From Crocinitomicaceae bacterium (GTDB taxonomy: Bacteria > Bacteroidota > Bacteroidia > Flavobacteriales_D > Crocinitomicaceae): DNA of 64,000 bases. This document shows, one piece after another, positions 62,374 to 64,000 of the stretch (position 1 is the first letter of the stretch; every line of letters begins with the position of its first letter). Below the pieces are notes generated by a model, which had not been told where the DNA came from, searched no databases, and saw only the letters and a list, made by a program, of their open reading frames with translations. Where the stretch lies: contig JADJEU010000020.1 of NCBI GenBank assembly GCA_016709005.1, forward strand, positions 372,001 through 436,000. The letters run 5' to 3'. A program made the position numbers and the translations under genes.

Positions 62374-62925
62374 TTAGTTTTTTACAAACGGGAATCCAAA
62401 TCCGGTTAATAATGCTTTAGCCTCCTCATCACTGTCTGTAGATGTTACAAATGTGATGTCCATACCAAAAATTTTGTTCACTTTGTCAATATCAATCTCT
62501 GGGAAAATGATATGCTCTTTTACTCCCATGTTGAAGTTTCCAGAACCATCAAATCCTTTTGGATTTACTCCGCGGAAGTCACGTGTTCTTGGCAACGCGA
62601 TATTGATTAGTCTGTCAAGAAACTCATACATTTTGTCTCCGCGCAAAGTAACTTTCACTCCAACTGGCATACCTTTTCTCAATTTGAAATTTGAGATATC
62701 CTTTTTAGAGTTCATTGACATTGCAGCCTGACCAGAAATGTTAGACATATCTTTAATTGCAGACTCAATTAATTTTTTATCAGAAATTGCATCACCTAAT
62801 CCCTGGCTCAATACAATTTTCTGCAGCTTTGGTATTCTCATGACAGATTTAAATCCGAATTGTTTTTGCAATTCTTTTGTAATCTCTGCAGAATACTTTG
62901 CTTTTAATCTCGGTGTATAGCTCAT
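62374..62925 (-). CDS. rplE: 50S ribosomal protein L5
   Basis: A 183-residue 5S rRNA-binding protein. Blocks: [60 protein letters not shown] and [16 protein letters not shown]. Its start overlaps the stop of rplX by one base (TAATG). Confidence 0.98.
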   Translation of the reverse strand: MSYTPRLKAKYSAEITKELQKQFGFKSVMRIPKLQKIVLSQGLGDAISDKKLIESAIKDMSNISGQAAMSMNSKKDISNFKLRKGMPVGVKVTLRGDKMYEFLDRLINIALPRTRDFRGVNPKGFDGSGNFNMGVKEHIIFPEIDIDKVNKIFGMDITFVTSTDSDEEAKALLTGFGFPFVKN

Positions 62926-63242
62926 TATTTAACTACCTCCCCATTCTTTTTTAGAAATCTTACTAATTTACCGTTTGCGTCTGCTTTTCTGCCAACCTTA
63001 GAAGCAACTCCTCCAACTACCAACATGATGTTAGAGATATGAATTCCTGCTTCCTTCTCTTCAATTCCTCCTTGCGGATTTGAAGCACTTGGTTTAACAT
63101 GTTTTTTTACGACGTTAACTCCTTCAACAGTGACACGGCTTTTAGCACGGTCAATGACCAGAACTTTACCTTCGCTGCCACGAGATTCACCGCTAATCAC
63201 TCTTACGGTGTCTCCAACTTTGATGTTTAATTTTTTTTGCAT
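62925..63242 (-). CDS. rplX: 50S ribosomal protein L24
   Basis: A 105-residue KOW-domain protein that starts 50S assembly. The KOW part is [20 protein letters not shown], followed by [20 protein letters not shown] and [17 protein letters not shown]. The ATG at 63242 (MQKKLNIK) is preferred; a TTG three codons upstream is possible. Confidence 0.97.
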   Translation of the reverse strand: MQKKLNIKVGDTVRVISGESRGSEGKVLVIDRAKSRVTVEGVNVVKKHVKPSASNPQGGIEEKEAGIHISNIMLVVGGVASKVGRKADANGKLVRFLKKNGEVVK

Positions 63243-63254
63243 TTTGATCAAATA

Positions 63255-63623
63255 TTAAAGTACTTCAGGTGCTAAAGACACAACTTTCATGTACTGTTTA
63301 TCTCTTAACTCTCTGGCAACAGGTCCAAAAATACGAGTACCTCTCATCTCACCAGCTTCGTTCAAAAGAACAACTGCATTATCATCGAAGCGAATGTATG
63401 AACCATCCGGACGGCGAACCTCCTTTTTAGTTCTTACCACTACTGCTTTGGTAACTTGTCCTTTTTTTACGTTTCCAGAAGGAAGCGCATCTTTTATACT
63501 GACAACAATTTTATCACCAACGGAAGCATATCTTCTTCCGGTTCCACCTAGAACGCGAATGCATAATACATTCTTTGCTCCGCTATTATCGGCTACATTA
63601 AGCCTGCTTTCCTGCTGAATCAT
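63255..63623 (-). CDS. rplN: 50S ribosomal protein L14
   Basis: A 122-residue L14 at the subunit interface. Start [20 protein letters not shown]; signature [40 protein letters not shown] at the end. Located 9 bases after rpsQ. Confidence 0.98.
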   Translation of the reverse strand: MIQQESRLNVADNSGAKNVLCIRVLGGTGRRYASVGDKIVVSIKDALPSGNVKKGQVTKAVVVRTKKEVRRPDGSYIRFDDNAVVLLNEAGEMRGTRIFGPVARELRDKQYMKVVSLAPEVL

Positions 63624-63632
63624 TGTTAATTC

Positions 63633-63899
63633 TTATTTAGCTCTTTCAACAATTTCTACTAATCTCCAGTTCTTTGATTTACTCAAAGGTCTTGTTTCCA
63701 TGATACGAACTGTATCCCCAGGGTTACATTCGTTTTTTTCATCGTGGGCGACAAATTTAGTAGTTTTTTTCACGAACTTACCGTATTTCGGGTGTTTCAC
63801 TTTTCTTTCTACAGAAACAACGATGGATTTTTCCATTTTGTTGCTGGTTACCACACCAATCCGCTCTTTTCTTAAATTTCTTTTAGTTTCAGTTTCCAT
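63633..63899 (-). CDS. rpsQ: 30S ribosomal protein S17
   Basis: An 88-residue OB-fold protein of the 30S. Blocks: [40 protein letters not shown] and [20 protein letters not shown]. Located 22 bases after rpmC. Confidence 0.98.
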   Translation of the reverse strand: METETKRNLRKERIGVVTSNKMEKSIVVSVERKVKHPKYGKFVKKTTKFVAHDEKNECNPGDTVRIMETRPLSKSKNWRLVEIVERAK

Positions 63900-63921
63900 T
63901 ACAGAAAATCTTTTTATGGTT

Positions 63922-64000
63922 TTATGCTGTTAACTCTCTTGCCTTCAATTCAGTTTTCAGACGTGCAATATCTTTGCGATTCATTCTGATCTGTAGAGGG
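63922..64000 (-). CDS. rpmC: 50S ribosomal protein L29, C-terminal part (cut by window edge)
   Basis: The last 25 residues of L29 read [20 protein letters not shown] followed by RELTA and a stop. The pattern R-x-N-R-K-x-I-A-R-x-x-T-x-L is the L29 C-terminal helix, and the position just upstream of rpsQ is standard. The start lies beyond base 64000. Confidence 0.9.
   Translation of the reverse strand, partial: PLQIRMNRKDIARLKTELKARELTA

Overview
The window is a chromosomal segment from a member of the Bacteroidota, most likely the Flavobacteriales (a Crocinitomicaceae/Cryomorphaceae-like lineage is my guess, not shown). The evidence is the AT-rich DNA; two secreted proteins with type IX secretion (T9SS) C-terminal sorting domains and SprB-like or GEVED modules; PD40/OmpA envelope proteins; promoters of the Bacteroidota type (TTG, about 20 bases, then TAnnTTTG); few Shine-Dalgarno sites; menaquinone synthesis (MenD); and the gene order of the ribosomal cluster.

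Layout. 1-7.4 kb: end of a SpoIIE-type phosphatase, a LOG-family protein, a DUF6624 lipoprotein, two tandem pirins with a small acetyltransferase, a DUF2975/XRE pair and an outer-membrane-type protein. 7.1-9.5 and 16.8-19.1 kb: two paralogous histidine kinase/response regulator pairs, the first followed by csaA. 9.7-16.8 kb: DUF6629 protein, a BNR/sortilin-like propeller protein, a lectin/PKD/SprB T9SS protein, menD. 19.2-25.4 kb: PlsC-type acyltransferase, NamZ-type muramidase, FtsX/LolE-type permease, 2-oxoacid dehydrogenase E2. 25.4-34.9 kb: two coupled PD40/OmpA-like proteins, an exonuclease, an FAH-family hydrolase, a small repeat lipoprotein, and a GMC oxidoreductase with its subunit 3. 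35.2-37.9 kb: SRP RNA gene and a T9SS serine protease. 38.2-46.5 kb: WYL regulator, NlpC/P60 hydrolase, YwqK/MORN-like lipoprotein, gtrA between long direct repeats, feoAB with a 43-residue Cys-rich partner, and a two-domain ArsA ATPase. 46.5-52.1 kb: a TetR regulator divergent from an ABC/HlyD/TolC export operon ending in a CutA-like protein. 52.2-64 kb (minus strand): the ribosomal block rpmC-rpsQ-rplN-rplX-rplE-rpsN-rpsH-rplF-rplR-rpsE-rpmD-rplO-secY-infA-rpmJ-rpsM-rpsK-rpsD-rpoA-rplQ, then carA and eno.

Two features stand out. First, the exporter at 47.3-49.0 kb has a nucleotide-binding domain in which nearly every ATPase motif is replaced (Walker A, Q-loop, signature, Walker B Asp and catalytic Glu) while the reading frame and the adaptor/TolC partners are kept. 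Second, at least six genes (menD, the acyltransferase, the second PD40/OmpA gene, feoB, the HlyD gene and the TolC gene) are each broken by one or two single-base shifts, nearly all repairable in a short A/T run. This points to sequencing or assembly indels rather than real decay, and the fragments should be read as one gene each.

Intergenic DNA is rich in dispersed repeats of several families, notably an inverted repeat built on CCGCAGAGGCGCAGAG / CTCTGCGCCTCTGCGG.
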